Of a stretch of 59,204 nt of DNA, positions 1 to 8,964 are shown piece after piece. Numbering within the stretch: the first letter of the stretch is position 1; each line of letters starts with the position of its first letter. The stretch is from Aureococcus anophagefferens (taxonomy: Eukaryota; Sar; Pelagophyceae; Pelagomonadales; Pelagomonadaceae). A model generated the notes under the pieces. The model saw only the letters and a program-made list of their open reading frames with translations. It made no database searches and was not told the origin of the DNA. Where the stretch lies: contig NW_008705561.1 in NCBI RefSeq assembly GCF_000186865.1, forward strand, positions 2,569,778 to 2,628,981, given 5' to 3'. Position numbers and translations under genes: made by a program.

Positions 1-732
1 ACGGAGTTCACCGCGCGGCTCCACGCGCGCCTCGAGGAGCGCGCGGCGGAGAACGCCGAGGCGTCCGCCGAGGCCGCGGCGGACGCGCTCGCCGCCGCGG
101 GCGGCGCCGCCGTCAAGGCGGAGGCGGGCGAGCTGCCGCCGGACGAGAGCGACTCCGACGCGATGAGCGACAGCGACGACGAGAGCCTCGCCGCCGCGGA
201 GGCCGAGGACCGCGGCGACCTCATCGACTTCCTCCACAAGCAGCCCCTCGCGCGCGACGGCATGGCCGCGACCATGGGCCTCCTGCGCCAGACGGGCGAC
301 GTCCAGATCAAGCACGTCGAGCAGAAGGTCGGCCGCGCGCGCGACCAGACGATCTTCGAGGACGGCACCGAGGACGACCCGGCCGCGCCGCCGGACCCCT
401 CGCTCCAGTTCAAGCCCATCAAGCTCGAGTACCGCGACGCCGACGGCCGCCTCCTCACGCGCAAGGAGGCCTTCCGCCAGATGTGCCACAAGTTCCACGG
501 CAAGGGGCCGGGCAAGAAGAAGCAGGAGAAGTTCGCCGCGCGCGAGGCCGAGCGCCAGCGCTCCATCAAGATGTCCGCCGGCGCCGGCTCCCTCTCCATC
601 CTCCAGCACGCCCAGGCGCGCACGGGCCAGGCCTTCGTCCCCATCAACAACCAGACCGCCTACGCCGCCATGGGCCAGCCCAAGGAGAAGTCCAAGTCCA
701 AGAAGAAGAAGAAGAAGGCCAAGGGCCACTAG
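1..732 (+). CDS. SART1: SART1/Snu66 family U4/U6.U5 tri-snRNP protein, 3' part
   Basis: The reading frame is open from base 1, so the gene begins outside the window; 243 codons of the C-terminal end are present. The family is a nuclear splicing factor needed to build the U4/U6.U5 tri-snRNP. The visible sequence has an acidic stretch (about residues 45-65), then DLIDFLHKQPL and GMAATMGLLRQTG. These are followed by the family's most conserved C-terminal block, with KEAFRQMCHKFHGKGPGK near residue 155 and the SLSILQHAQ segment. The tail is lysine-rich, as expected for a nuclear protein. No intron is seen in this part. Family assignment is by recognised motifs; the missing N-terminus cannot be judged. 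Confidence 0.88.
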   Translation, partial: TEFTARLHARLEERAAENAEASAEAAADALAAAGGAAVKAEAGELPPDESDSDAMSDSDDESLAAAEAEDRGDLIDFLHKQPLARDGMAATMGLLRQTGDVQIKHVEQKVGRARDQTIFEDGTEDDPAAPPDPSLQFKPIKLEYRDADGRLLTRKEAFRQMCHKFHGKGPGKKKQEKFAAREAERQRSIKMSAGAGSLSILQHAQARTGQAFVPINNQTAYAAMGQPKEKSKSKKKKKKAKGH

Positions 733-842
733 GCGCCGCGCGCCGGCTGTTTGATAAAGACTTGAAATCGGGATCGGCGGCCCCCTGGCTGGGGGCGATG
801 TTGTCCCCGCCTTGCAGCGCCTCAACATTGATTCCTGTGCGC

Positions 843-1961
843 ATGGCAATGAGGATCGTCGCACTGTGCGCAACGTTGTGCGTGGCGGAGGCGCTCGTGC
901 CGCCCCATGGCTTCGCTGGCCAAGCAGCAGCGACCAAGGATTCGTTCGCGGACCGGTCGTTCGTCCTCAGGGCCGCCTCCGAGGACGATGAAGACCCGGA
1001 GCTCGCCGCCATGCGGGCGCGGATGGAGTCGCTCTTCGCGATGCCCGCTGCGCCGGAGTCGGAGCCAATCATCGCCGAGGAGCCGCCGGTCGCCGCCGAG
1101 GCGCCGCCCGAGGCTCCGCCGCCGGTCGCCGCCGAGGCGCCGCCCGAGGCGCCGCCGCCGGTCGCCGCCGAGCCGCCGCCGCCGGTCGCCGCCGAGCCGG
1201 CGCAGCCGAGGGAGACCTACGACATGCCGCCGAACCTCGCGTCGGCGCAGGCGCGGGACGACGCCGGCAGGCGGCGGCCGCGGCCGCCGGCGGGCGTCGC
1301 GCTCGACGTCGCCGAGGTCGCGGCGGACGCGGGCGAGGCGATCCTCGCGGCCGTCCTCGAGGGCAAGCGGCGCGTGCTCGTCGAGGCGCGCGTCGAGGGC
1401 CTCGACCCGCAGCAGCCCAAGTTCGACCGCGCCGTCGTCGACGCCTGGGCCCGGGACCTCGTCGAGAAATTGCCCTACGGCGCCGCGCTCGTGCTCGACG
1501 CGACCGCGCCCAAGGGCGCGCCCCCGGCGCGCGACGGCGCGGCGTCGCGGGAGCCCCTCCTGCGGCGCTTCGACGCGCCCGTCGGCGACGACGCCGCGCC
1601 GGAGGACGCCGTCGTCGTCGTCTTCGCGCCGTCGTCCACGGACGACATGGTCGCGACGCGGCGCGCGTTCAAGGCGGGCGCGGCGCGGGGCGTGCCCGTC
1701 GTCGTCGTCAACGGGGCCTTCGAGACGGAGCCCATCGAGTACCGCGACGCGACGGAGGTCTACGCGCTCCGGCCGCTCGTCGTCGCCGGCGGCAACACGG
1801 CGCTGCCCGTGCGCGTCGTCGTGAACCGCAAGTACCCGGCGCCCTACGACGTCTGGGTCGACCCGGGCACGGGCGAGTACGCCAAGGCCGCCGAGTTCGC
1901 CGAGGCGCCGTCGAACGCGGAGCTCACGCCCGTGATCCGCGCGGCGTTAGAGGCGAATTAG
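843..1961 (+). CDS. Plastid-targeted protein, possibly DUF1995-like
   Basis: Predicted 372 aa. The N-terminus MAMRIVALCATLCVAEA is a signal peptide, followed by LVPPHGFAG, which resembles a bipartite plastid presequence of stramenopiles. Residues about 75-125 are a low-complexity linker of PPVAAEAPPEA repeats. The folded part (about 140-372) alternates short strands and helices. It ends with a block reading as VVVVNGAFE, LRPLVVAGG, ALPVRVVVNRKYP and YDVWVD, which recalls the C-terminal half of DUF1995 plastid proteins; that assignment is tentative. The start was chosen at the ATG that opens the signal peptide. The stop codon interlocks with the stop of the gene on the other strand (1958-1961). 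Confidence 0.75.
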   Translation: MAMRIVALCATLCVAEALVPPHGFAGQAAATKDSFADRSFVLRAASEDDEDPELAAMRARMESLFAMPAAPESEPIIAEEPPVAAEAPPEAPPPVAAEAPPEAPPPVAAEPPPPVAAEPAQPRETYDMPPNLASAQARDDAGRRRPRPPAGVALDVAEVAADAGEAILAAVLEGKRRVLVEARVEGLDPQQPKFDRAVVDAWARDLVEKLPYGAALVLDATAPKGAPPARDGAASREPLLRRFDAPVGDDAAPEDAVVVVFAPSSTDDMVATRRAFKAGAARGVPVVVVNGAFETEPIEYRDATEVYALRPLVVAGGNTALPVRVVVNRKYPAPYDVWVDPGTGEYAKAAEFAEAPSNAELTPVIRAALEAN

Positions 1962-4491
1962 TGGGCCCCGTGGGCGACGGCGGCGTACTCCCGGCGGTCG
2001 ACCCTGCCGTCGCTGTTCGTGTCGAGGCAGGCGATGAGCTGGTCGACCATGTTCTCCGCGGCGATCTTCTCCGACTCGCACTCGGGCGCGCCGTCGTCGT
2101 GGACGGCCATGAGCGCGGCGACGTAGGTCCGCTTGACCTCGTCGTGGTCCAGGAACCCGGAGCGGTCCGCGTCGACGTCGTCGAAGGCCGGCAAGAGCTT
2201 CCAGAGCTCGCGGCAGAGGTACTTCATGACGAGCGTCTTCGCGGGGATCGCCGCGTCCCGGTCCGGGAGCCGGTCGCCGTGGCGCGCCGCGTACGCGGCC
2301 ATGGCCGCGTTCTTGCCTGGGCAGGAAAAGGGTGATTCAAGTTATCTTCAACATGAGTGTTCCGCGCGCGCGCGTTCCGGGAAAAGCATCCACGCTTCGA
2401 GGCCGTTCCGAGAGATGATCGCTCGTCCAAAAATCAGCCGAAACGAGTGGAAAACGGCCGAGATATGAGGCTTTGAAGTTGGGAATTTCGCTCTCTTTTG
2501 CTGCCCTGGTTCTTGCCGGAGCCGAAGCCCAGGTCGACGCAGGTCGCCACGGTGTAGAGTCGGTCCGGGTCCAGGGGCTCGCCGCGGACCGTCGTCACGG
2601 CCTTGCGCTCCGGGCAGTACGCGAGGCCGACGTCGCCGTGGAGGACGAACGCGTAGCCGCGCGGGCTCCGGAGGTCCGGCCGGTCGCGCGAGTCGCGGAC
2701 GAAGGCCGACAGCGACGCGCCGTCGACGGGCACGACGGCCATGAGGTTCTCGAAGGGCAGCTCGGCCCGGAGGTGCGCGAAGGTCAGGCTCGCCTCGTAC
2801 GTCGCGTTGCCCCGGACGCCGCCGGCCTCGAGGACGCAGCAGTCCGCGCCGAGCTCCGCGGCGACGATCGACGCCAGGAGCGTCGCCATGGACCGCTCGC
2901 CGTTGCGCACGCCGACGGACGTCAGCGGCGGCGTCGCGTCCGCGGCGCTCCGCCGCAGCGACGCGCGGCGGCCGCGCGCCGCCGCGGCGTCGTCGACGCG
3001 GAGGCCCGGGAAGAGGTCGCGGCGGACCTGTGCCGAAACCAAATCTTCAACCCGACTTCAATGTGAGCGTATTCGAACGATTTGGACCAGACTCTTTCAC
3101 TGTGCTTCGAGAACTCGACGAGAGCGATCGATCCGTCCAAAAATCAGCCGAATCGACTTTGATTTGACCGAGCTAGAGAATTCTCAAGTTTGGTGGGGAC
3201 CCCCCAAACCAGTGGTTGGTTTCGGCACAGCGGCGGACGCGCCGCACGGAGCTCAACACCATCTCGTCCATGGCCTCGACCTTGGCGAGGTGCGACGCGA
3301 CGCGCGCGGCGATTTCCGCGTCGGGCGCAAAGTCCGCGGTCCGCTCGACGGTCGTGCGGATCGCCGGCGTCGCCGCCCGCGCGTCGCTCCAGGACAGGTC
3401 CATGACGACGGCGTGCGTCGCGTCCATGCCCGCCTTGGCCAGGGGCACGCCGCTCGAGGCGCGGGCCGTGACCGCGTGGTCGTGGCCGCCGAGCACCGCG
3501 TCGCAGAGGCCCGTCGCGCAGATCGCGTCGTCCTCGGCGTCGAGCAGGTGCGTCATCGCGACGACGGCGTCGGGCTGCTCGGCGTCTCGGAGCGCGCCGG
3601 TGAGTCGCTTCAACGCGTCCATGGGCGGCTCGATGCCGCCCGCGGCCGCGAGGCCGTTGAACGCCGACTTCCGGTAGAGCTGCGCGTAGTCGCAGAGCAG
3701 GCCGAGGACCGCGACGCGCCGCGTGTGGCCGCCGCTCCGGCTCGCGACCTCGACGACGTCGTACTCCGGCAGCGGGTGGAGGGGCGACCCCTCCGTGATG
3801 CCGGGCATGTTGCTGTTGATCCAGACGCCGCCGAACTGCGCGATGCGCTCGAGGAGCGCCGCGTGCGGGACCTGGGCGGGAACGGGGCGATGCGACGTCG
3901 CTTCGACGCGAGCGTGCCGCGCGCGATCGTTCCGGAAACAGTATCCACGCGTCGAGACCGCTCCGAGGGATGGTCGCTCGTCCAAACTAGAGCCGAAACA
4001 AGCGGGAAACGGCCGAGAGAGGAGCCTCTGCGGTTGGGCGCGCGGCGCCCGTTTCCCGCGCCGCGCGGCGCGTCGCACTCGTGGTTCCCGAAGCAGCAGT
4101 GCGTGCAGCCCAGCGCGTTGAGGCAGTCGACCATGCCCGTGCCGTGGTCGAGGCCGCTCAGCAGGTAGGGCGCGAGGAAGTCGCCGCCGCACGTGACGAC
4201 GACTCGATCGGCGCCGGCCGACCGGTCGCGGACGAGCGTCGCGAGGGACGGCAGCGACGCGAGGTCGTAGATGTCGTTGACGTGGATGAAGCGCAGCGTC
4301 GCCGACTCGCCGGCGTCGGCCGGCGCCGCCGCGCCGGCGGCGAGGAGCTCGTCGCGGCCGACGCAGCCGTCGGCGCCCGCGGCCGCCGCCCAGCGCGCCT
4401 CGTCGAAGGCGGCGCCGGCGAGGCGCGCCGCCGTCGCGCGGTCCACGCGGTCCGGCAGCTCCGACGCCGGCGCCGAGATGATCGCGCCCAT
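1958..4491 (-). CDS. 5'-nucleotidase/metallophosphatase with C-terminal EF-hands, four exons
   Basis: Exons 4491-4072, 3871-3239, 3027-2517 and 2316-1958 join in frame to 640 aa. All three introns are introner elements. Residues about 68-140 carry the metallophosphatase motifs FIHVNDIYD, GGDF and GNHECD; exon 2 adds MTHL and GGHDHA. Exon 3 is the 5'-nucleotidase C-terminal substrate domain (RNGERSMATLL, VLEAGGVRG). The last exon has two good EF-hand loops, DVDADRSGFLDHDE and DTNSDGRVDRRE, not usual for this family, which suggests calcium control. No signal peptide is evident, so a cytosolic role in nucleotide or phosphate scavenging is an inference. The start is the first ATG of exon 1. Confidence 0.85.
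2317..2508 (-). mobile_element. Introner element B1 (192 bp) forming a 200-nt GC-AG intron
   Basis: Flanked by perfect 8-bp direct repeats GTTCTTGC (2309-2316 and 2509-2516). The ends form inverted repeats of type CTGGGCAGSAAAAG. On the coding strand the upstream repeat GCAAGAAC supplies a GC 5' splice site and the element's own end, TGCCCAG, is the 3' splice site. Removing 2317-2516 restores an uninterrupted frame (GSGKNAAM). A pyrimidine tract (CCCTTTTCCTGCCCAG) precedes the 3' site. Confidence 0.9.
3028..3230 (-). mobile_element. Introner element A1 (203 bp) forming a 211-nt GT-AG intron
   Basis: Perfect 8-bp target duplication CGGCGGAC at 3020-3027 and 3231-3238, and perfect 15-bp terminal inverted repeats CTGTGCCGAAACCAA. 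On the coding strand the upstream copy GTCCGCCG gives the GT 5' site and the element end GGCACAG gives the AG. Exons join as SVRR then VRRD in phase 0. Confidence 0.92.
3872..4063 (-). mobile_element. Introner element B2, old GC-shifted copy in a 200-nt intron
   Basis: The intron spans 3872-4071 and is 200 nt, the same length as in the fresh copies. Alignment by eye to B1 holds over the whole element, but most A/T positions have become G/C. The coding-strand 3' end CCCGCCCAG and the sequence GTCCCGCA after it mark one boundary. The other duplication copy is degraded (GCGCCGCG, 5 of 8 matches). Splicing joins GNHECD to VPHAALLERI in phase 0 with a GC 5' site. Confidence 0.75.
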
Positions 4492-4963
4492 CCGCGCGAT
4501 CCAGTCAGGCGCGTCGTTGGGCTGCTTCCATCATTGTCAGTTCCAGCGCCCCGCCGCCCTTCGGCATGGTGCCGTCCACAGGTGCAGGGCAACTCGACGA
4601 CGATGCCGCCGAGCTTTCGCCTCACCACAGTTGTCGCCCACTTCAGTGGCGCTCGGCGCACCGCCCGCGGCCTCGGAAACTCGGTCGGCGCCGCGGCCCG
4701 CTGCGCTGCGCTGCGCACAGGGTCACGGCCCTCTCGGGCGCTGAAGCGCAAGCGTCGTCCGCATCCACGCCGCACGAGCCGGCGTCCTTTCGCGCATCCC
4801 TCCCGCGGCGTCGTTCATACTAGAGTCGCGATCCGGAGCCTCCACTCTCCGCGTTCCGTGCTACTCGACGCCAACAGCGATCGACGATCGGACCGACCGC
4901 CGGAGCGGCCCACCCCCCCCGCCGGCCGCCGGGCTGAGACTGACGACATCCTCCGCTAGGTCC
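4492..4963. promoter_or_regulatory. Divergent intergenic region
   Basis: This 472-bp spacer lies between the start codons of two divergent genes, so it must contain both promoters. No TATA-like box, repeat or RNA gene could be recognised by eye. It is less GC-biased in codon-position pattern than its neighbours and ends with a C-run near 4914. Confidence 0.4.
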
Positions 4964-6265
4964 ATGCGGCGGCCGCAGAAGCACCAAAAGAAGGGGCCCG
5001 TCGCCGAGGTCGCGGACGCCGCGGCCGTCGACGCCGCCCTCGACCGCGTCGCCGCCGTCGTCGACGGCGCCGACGGGCCCGTGGACGCCGCGCAGCTCCC
5101 GACGGTGTACGCCGCGCTCCACGGCTCCGCGCTCGACGCGCGCGCGCTCGGCTTCCGGAAGCTCGGCGCGCTCCTGGACGTGGGCGCGGCCCGGGGGCTC
5201 TGGGCGCTCGAGCGCGTGCCGCGGCGCGTCGTCGACGCCCGGGGCGGCGTCGCGTCCGGGTCCCTGCGCGTCGCGCGCGCCGGCGCGGCGCCGCGCGGTC
5301 CCGGCGCGCCGGCGCACGACGCGCTCCTCGGGTTCTACCACTACGCGTCGCCGGCCTGGAGCGAGGCGGGCCGGGACGCGACGGCCGCGTGGCTCGACGC
5401 CCTGGCGTCGGCGTGGCGCCTCGCGGGCCGCGTCCGCGTCGCGGCCGAGGGCGTCAACGCGACGCTGTCGGGGACCCGCGGCGACGTCGCGGCCTTCGTC
5501 GCCGCGCTCCGGGCCGTCCCCGGCGACGGCTGGCCCGGCGTCGAGTACAAGGTCGAGGCCTGCGGCCCCGGGGCCGCCTGGCCGAGGCTCGTCGTGTGGA
5601 CGGCGGAGGAGCTCTGCGGCTTCGGCGCGGGCGCCGAGGAGCGGCGGGCGTTGGACGCCGCGGGGCCCGGCGCGGCCCTGGACCCGTTCGCGTTCCACGC
5701 GCGGCTCTCCGACGCCGGCGGCGCGCGGCCGCCGGTGCTCGTCGACGTGCGCAACGGCTACGAGACGCGCGTCGGCGGCTTCCGGGCCGCGGGCCTCGAG
5801 ACGCTCGACCCGGGGACGCGGACCTTCGCGGACTTCGGGGCCTGGCTCGACGCGCCGGCGACGCGGGCGGCCCTCCGGGGCCGCGACGTGCTCATGTACT
5901 GCACGGGCGGCGTGCGCTGCGAGCGCGCGACGGCCGCGCTGCGGACGCGGCTCCCGGAGGCGGACCGCGGCCGCGTCTTCCACCTCCGCGGCGGCATCGT
6001 CAAGTACCTCGAGGCCCACGGCGACGGCGGCCACTTCGTCGGCGCGAACTACGTCTTCGACCGCCGGAACCGCCACGGCGCCGCGCCGCGCGGCTCCGCG
6101 GACGTGCTCGGAGCCTGCGACGGCTGCGCCGCGCCCTGGGACGTGTACCGCGGCTCCCACGCCTGCGCGTCCTGCGCGGGGAAGCTCCTCCTCTGCGACG
6201 CGTGCCTCTCGCGGCCGCAGGCGGGGCGCGAGTGCGAGGCGTGCCGAGTCGAGGGCGCGCGCTAA
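4964..6265 (+). CDS. LOTUS-like plus rhodanese protein, TrhO/TSTD2 family
   Basis: Single exon, 433 aa. Residues about 120-220 form the N-terminal ferredoxin-like domain of the UPF0176/TrhO family (LLGFYHYASP, AEGVNATLSG). Residues about 235-350 are a rhodanese domain with LVDVRNGYE and the active loop YCTGGVRCE (Cys313). After it come NYVFDRRN and a C-terminal cluster of at least eight cysteines that probably binds zinc. Known relatives hydroxylate uridine 34 of tRNA (bacterial TrhO) or are the eukaryotic TSTD2 proteins. The first ~90 residues resemble a LOTUS/OST-HTH RNA-binding domain (LPTVYAALHG, ARALGFRKLGALLD). tRNA modification is inferred, not shown. Confidence 0.82.
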   Translation: MRRPQKHQKKGPVAEVADAAAVDAALDRVAAVVDGADGPVDAAQLPTVYAALHGSALDARALGFRKLGALLDVGAARGLWALERVPRRVVDARGGVASGSLRVARAGAAPRGPGAPAHDALLGFYHYASPAWSEAGRDATAAWLDALASAWRLAGRVRVAAEGVNATLSGTRGDVAAFVAALRAVPGDGWPGVEYKVEACGPGAAWPRLVVWTAEELCGFGAGAEERRALDAAGPGAALDPFAFHARLSDAGGARPPVLVDVRNGYETRVGGFRAAGLETLDPGTRTFADFGAWLDAPATRAALRGRDVLMYCTGGVRCERATAALRTRLPEADRGRVFHLRGGIVKYLEAHGDGGHFVGANYVFDRRNRHGAAPRGSADVLGACDGCAAPWDVYRGSHACASCAGKLLLCDACLSRPQAGRECEACRVEGAR

Positions 6266-6342
6266 CGGGCCGGTGTGTTGTGTTTCTTTGCCTCGACTTT
6301 TGGCATCCTCGGGGACATCGTGTCGTGTTCTGCCACGATAAG

Positions 6343-6945
6343 TTACGGACGCCCCTCGTCGTCTCCCGGGAGCAGGCCCGCGGCGAAGAGCGCCTCCGCG
6401 CGCGCCAGGATCCGCCAGCAGTTCCCCGCGACGTCGCCGCCCGCGTTCGCGACGTCGTCGAGCGTGAACCACTTAGCGTCCAGCGCGTCGTCGCCCGCCG
6501 CGAGCGCCGCGGTCGGCGCCGCCTCGCAGAAGCACTGAGCGATGAGGTAGTGGAAGCGCACGCGGCCGTCGTCGTCGCGGTAGATGGCGTCCGACGTCGT
6601 GAACGGCGCGCCGTGCCACGACACGCCGTCGCGCAGGCCCGTCTCCTCGGCGAGCTCCCGCCGCGCGCCGGCCAGCGTCTCCTCGCCCAGCTCCAGGGCG
6701 CCGCCGGGAATGCTCCACCTGCCTTCGCCGGGCGGCTTGCCCCGCTGGATCAGGCAATAGCTCGGCGGACTCGTCGGCCGCCGAACCGTCACCGCCACCG
6801 CGGCGCGCGGCGTCAAAGCGTACTCTCTCGATGATGACGACAGCGCGCGGCCGATGCTTGCGAGGCCGAGCACGGCGAGGTGCCGCGACGGTCGTCGCAG
6901 CGTAGGTGGGCGGAGCAGAGACATGCCTTCATGGAATTGCCACAA
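6343..6945 (-). CDS. Nudix hydrolase
   Basis: Single exon, 200 aa from the first ATG; a second ATG eight codons in (6924) is equally plausible. Residues 81-104 match the Nudix box GX5EX7REUXEEXGU (GGALELGEET, RRELAEETGL), with all catalytic glutamates present. RGKPPGEGRWSIPGGALELG is typical of ADP-ribose or NADH pyrophosphatase-like members, but substrate cannot be read from sequence. The first ~40 residues are Arg/Ser/Leu-rich and lack acids, which suggests an organelle transit peptide. The gene converges on the rhodanese gene, with 77 bp between stops. Confidence 0.85.
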   Translation of the reverse strand: MWQFHEGMSLLRPPTLRRPSRHLAVLGLASIGRALSSSSREYALTPRAAVAVTVRRPTSPPSYCLIQRGKPPGEGRWSIPGGALELGEETLAGARRELAEETGLRDGVSWHGAPFTTSDAIYRDDDGRVRFHYLIAQCFCEAAPTAALAAGDDALDAKWFTLDDVANAGGDVAGNCWRILARAEALFAAGLLPGDDEGRP

Positions 6946-7031
6946 CTGTTGATGGAAGGAACAGAAGCACTGAAACTACCGCTCTCTTTCAAAGGGCAGC
7001 CCTTCGATCGCGAGCGCTCTGCCATCCTGCG

Positions 7032-8718
7032 ATGATGAAACTCGCCGCTGTTTTGCTGCTCGCCGCCGGCGCGAGCGCGCGGGAACGTCCCGTCGTGTCC
7101 ATGACCATCGGCGCCGTCCGCGGCAACGCCCTGGGCGACGTCGCCGACGAGTTTTTGGGCATCCCCTACGGCGACGCGCCGCGCTTCGAGCCCGCCGTCG
7201 TGCGCACGGCGCCGCTCGAGGGCACGCTCGACGGCTCCTACTTCGGGCCGGCCTGTCTGCAGGTGCTGACGAACGTCACGACCTACGGCGTCGAGCACGG
7301 CTGCCACGTGCTCAACGTCTGGCGCCCCGCGGGCGCGGCCGCCGACGCGGCGCTGCCCGTGATCATGTTCGTGCCCGGCGGCAGCAACGACTTCGGCGAG
7401 GCCGAGCCCTACAACGCGAGCATGCTCGCGAGCGCGCAGCACGCCGTCGTCGCGTCCATCAACTACCGCGTGGGGCCCTTTGGGTTCTTGGCCTTCGAGG
7501 AGGACGTCGGCGAGCGCGCGACGGGCAACTGGGCGCTGACGGACATCCAGGCCGCGCTCGTCTTCCTCCGGCGCGAGGTCGGCGCCTTCGGCGGCGATCC
7601 GACGCGCCTCACGATCTTCGGCCAGAGCTCCGGCGCGAGCTTGTGCAACTTGCACGCCGTGCTCCCGTCGTCCGGGGGCCTCCTCGAGGGCATCGTCTCC
7701 GAGTCCGGCGGCCTCGACGCGGGCGACGCGCGGTCCGCGCTCAAGAACGAGCGCGTCGTCGCCGACTACCTCGGGTGCGGCAACGCGACGCGCAAGGCCT
7801 GCGTCGCGAACGCGTCGGGCGACGACCTCGTCTACTCGCAGGACGTCCACTGCTTCACGCCCAACGACTGCTCCGCGGCGACGTCCTGGGGCCCCGTCGT
7901 CGACGGCTTCCTCCTCCCCGACGCGCCCGCGCGGCTCCTGGCCAGGTCCGAGGTCAACGACGTGGCGCTGGTCCTCGGCGCGAACACGAACGACTCGTAT
8001 CTCTTCATCATGAACAAGGGGCCCGTGAAGGAGCGCGACTACGTCGCGTCGCTCCGCGAGGACGCGCGCGGCGATGCGAAGGCGTTCCGCGAGCTCGAGC
8101 GGCGCTACCCGGCGACGGCGGACCCGCGGGAGAACTCGCGCCGCATGGGCTGGAAGGCGAGCGACTCCATGCTCTGCGGCGCGTGGCGGCGTCTCCTTGT
8201 GTTCTACGAGCGTGATCGCTTCGTCTTTAGGCCTCCGGCGCACCGCCGCGGGCTTCGAGGAGGCCGGCGCCAAGGCCTACCTGTACCGCTTCGACTACTG
8301 GTTCCAGAGCGACGAGACGTGCACGGCCGTGGCCAACTGGCACCCGCCGGAGTTCGGCTCTATGCACCAGGACGAGATCAGCTTCGTCTTCGGCCAGCCC
8401 ATCAAGATGAACCTCGGCTACACGAACTGCAGCGAACCCGGGCCGACCTACGACAAGTCGTGCCTCGGCTGCGCCTTCGACGCGACGGAGGCCGCTTTCG
8501 CCAAGAAGGTGGGGCAATTCTGGACGAACTTCGCCGCGTCCGGCGACCCGAACACACGCGGCGGCTCGGACGCCCTCGGCGAGTGGCCCCGCGCGGCCGA
8601 GGACCGCAACGTCGTCCTCAAGCCCACGGCGGACATGAAGATGCGCGACGAGCCCAAGGTCGGCGCGGCGAACTGCGACGTCTGGGACGCCATCGCCGCC
8701 GGCGGGGACGGGCTTTGA
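7032..8718 (+). CDS. Secreted type-B carboxylesterase
   Basis: Two exons, 7032-8190 and 8231-8718, joined across a 40-nt intron (GTCTCC to CTTTAG), give 548 aa. An N-terminal signal peptide (MMKLAAVLLLAAGASA) sends it to the secretory route. Family signs are FLGIPYGDAP, NVWRP, the oxyanion GGSNDFGEA, the nucleophile elbow FGQSSGAS with Ser199, and the HQDEISFVFG block with His432 near the C-terminus. Several NxS/T sites and paired cysteines fit a secreted alpha/beta hydrolase. The intron was placed because the frame changes there and splicing gives AWRRLRRTAAGFEE in frame. Substrate unknown. Confidence 0.87.
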
Positions 8719-8964
8719 GTGCAGCTGACGCGTGCCGGGTAAAAGTTCCGGCATCATGAACGCAGCGCTCTCACGACGCGTGCCGGCGCGCGCTCTCGAC
8801 CAAAAGCCATCTGCGCTGGAGCCCCCTTGTTCGCGGGCGTACTCGACGGCCCGCGCCCGCTGCGTACGCGACTTGCAACCGCCGTCGCATCGCTCGCAAG
8901 GCTCCGTTCATCTGCGCAAAAGAAAAGCGTCGCTCGCGAGGCTCCGTGCGCCCCAACCACGAGG
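8719..8964. promoter_or_regulatory. Spacer with a short direct repeat
   Basis: This spacer of 246 bp separates two genes on the same strand. TCGCTCGCAAGGCTCCGT and TCGCTCGCGAGGCTCCGT occur about 42 bp apart just before the PsbP-like start. No gene was found. Confidence 0.4.

Noticed and set aside
4820..6472. 550-codon open frame on the minus strand
   Set aside because: Antisense of the rhodanese gene; Arg/Ala/Gly-rich with no motifs. High GC leaves antisense frames open.
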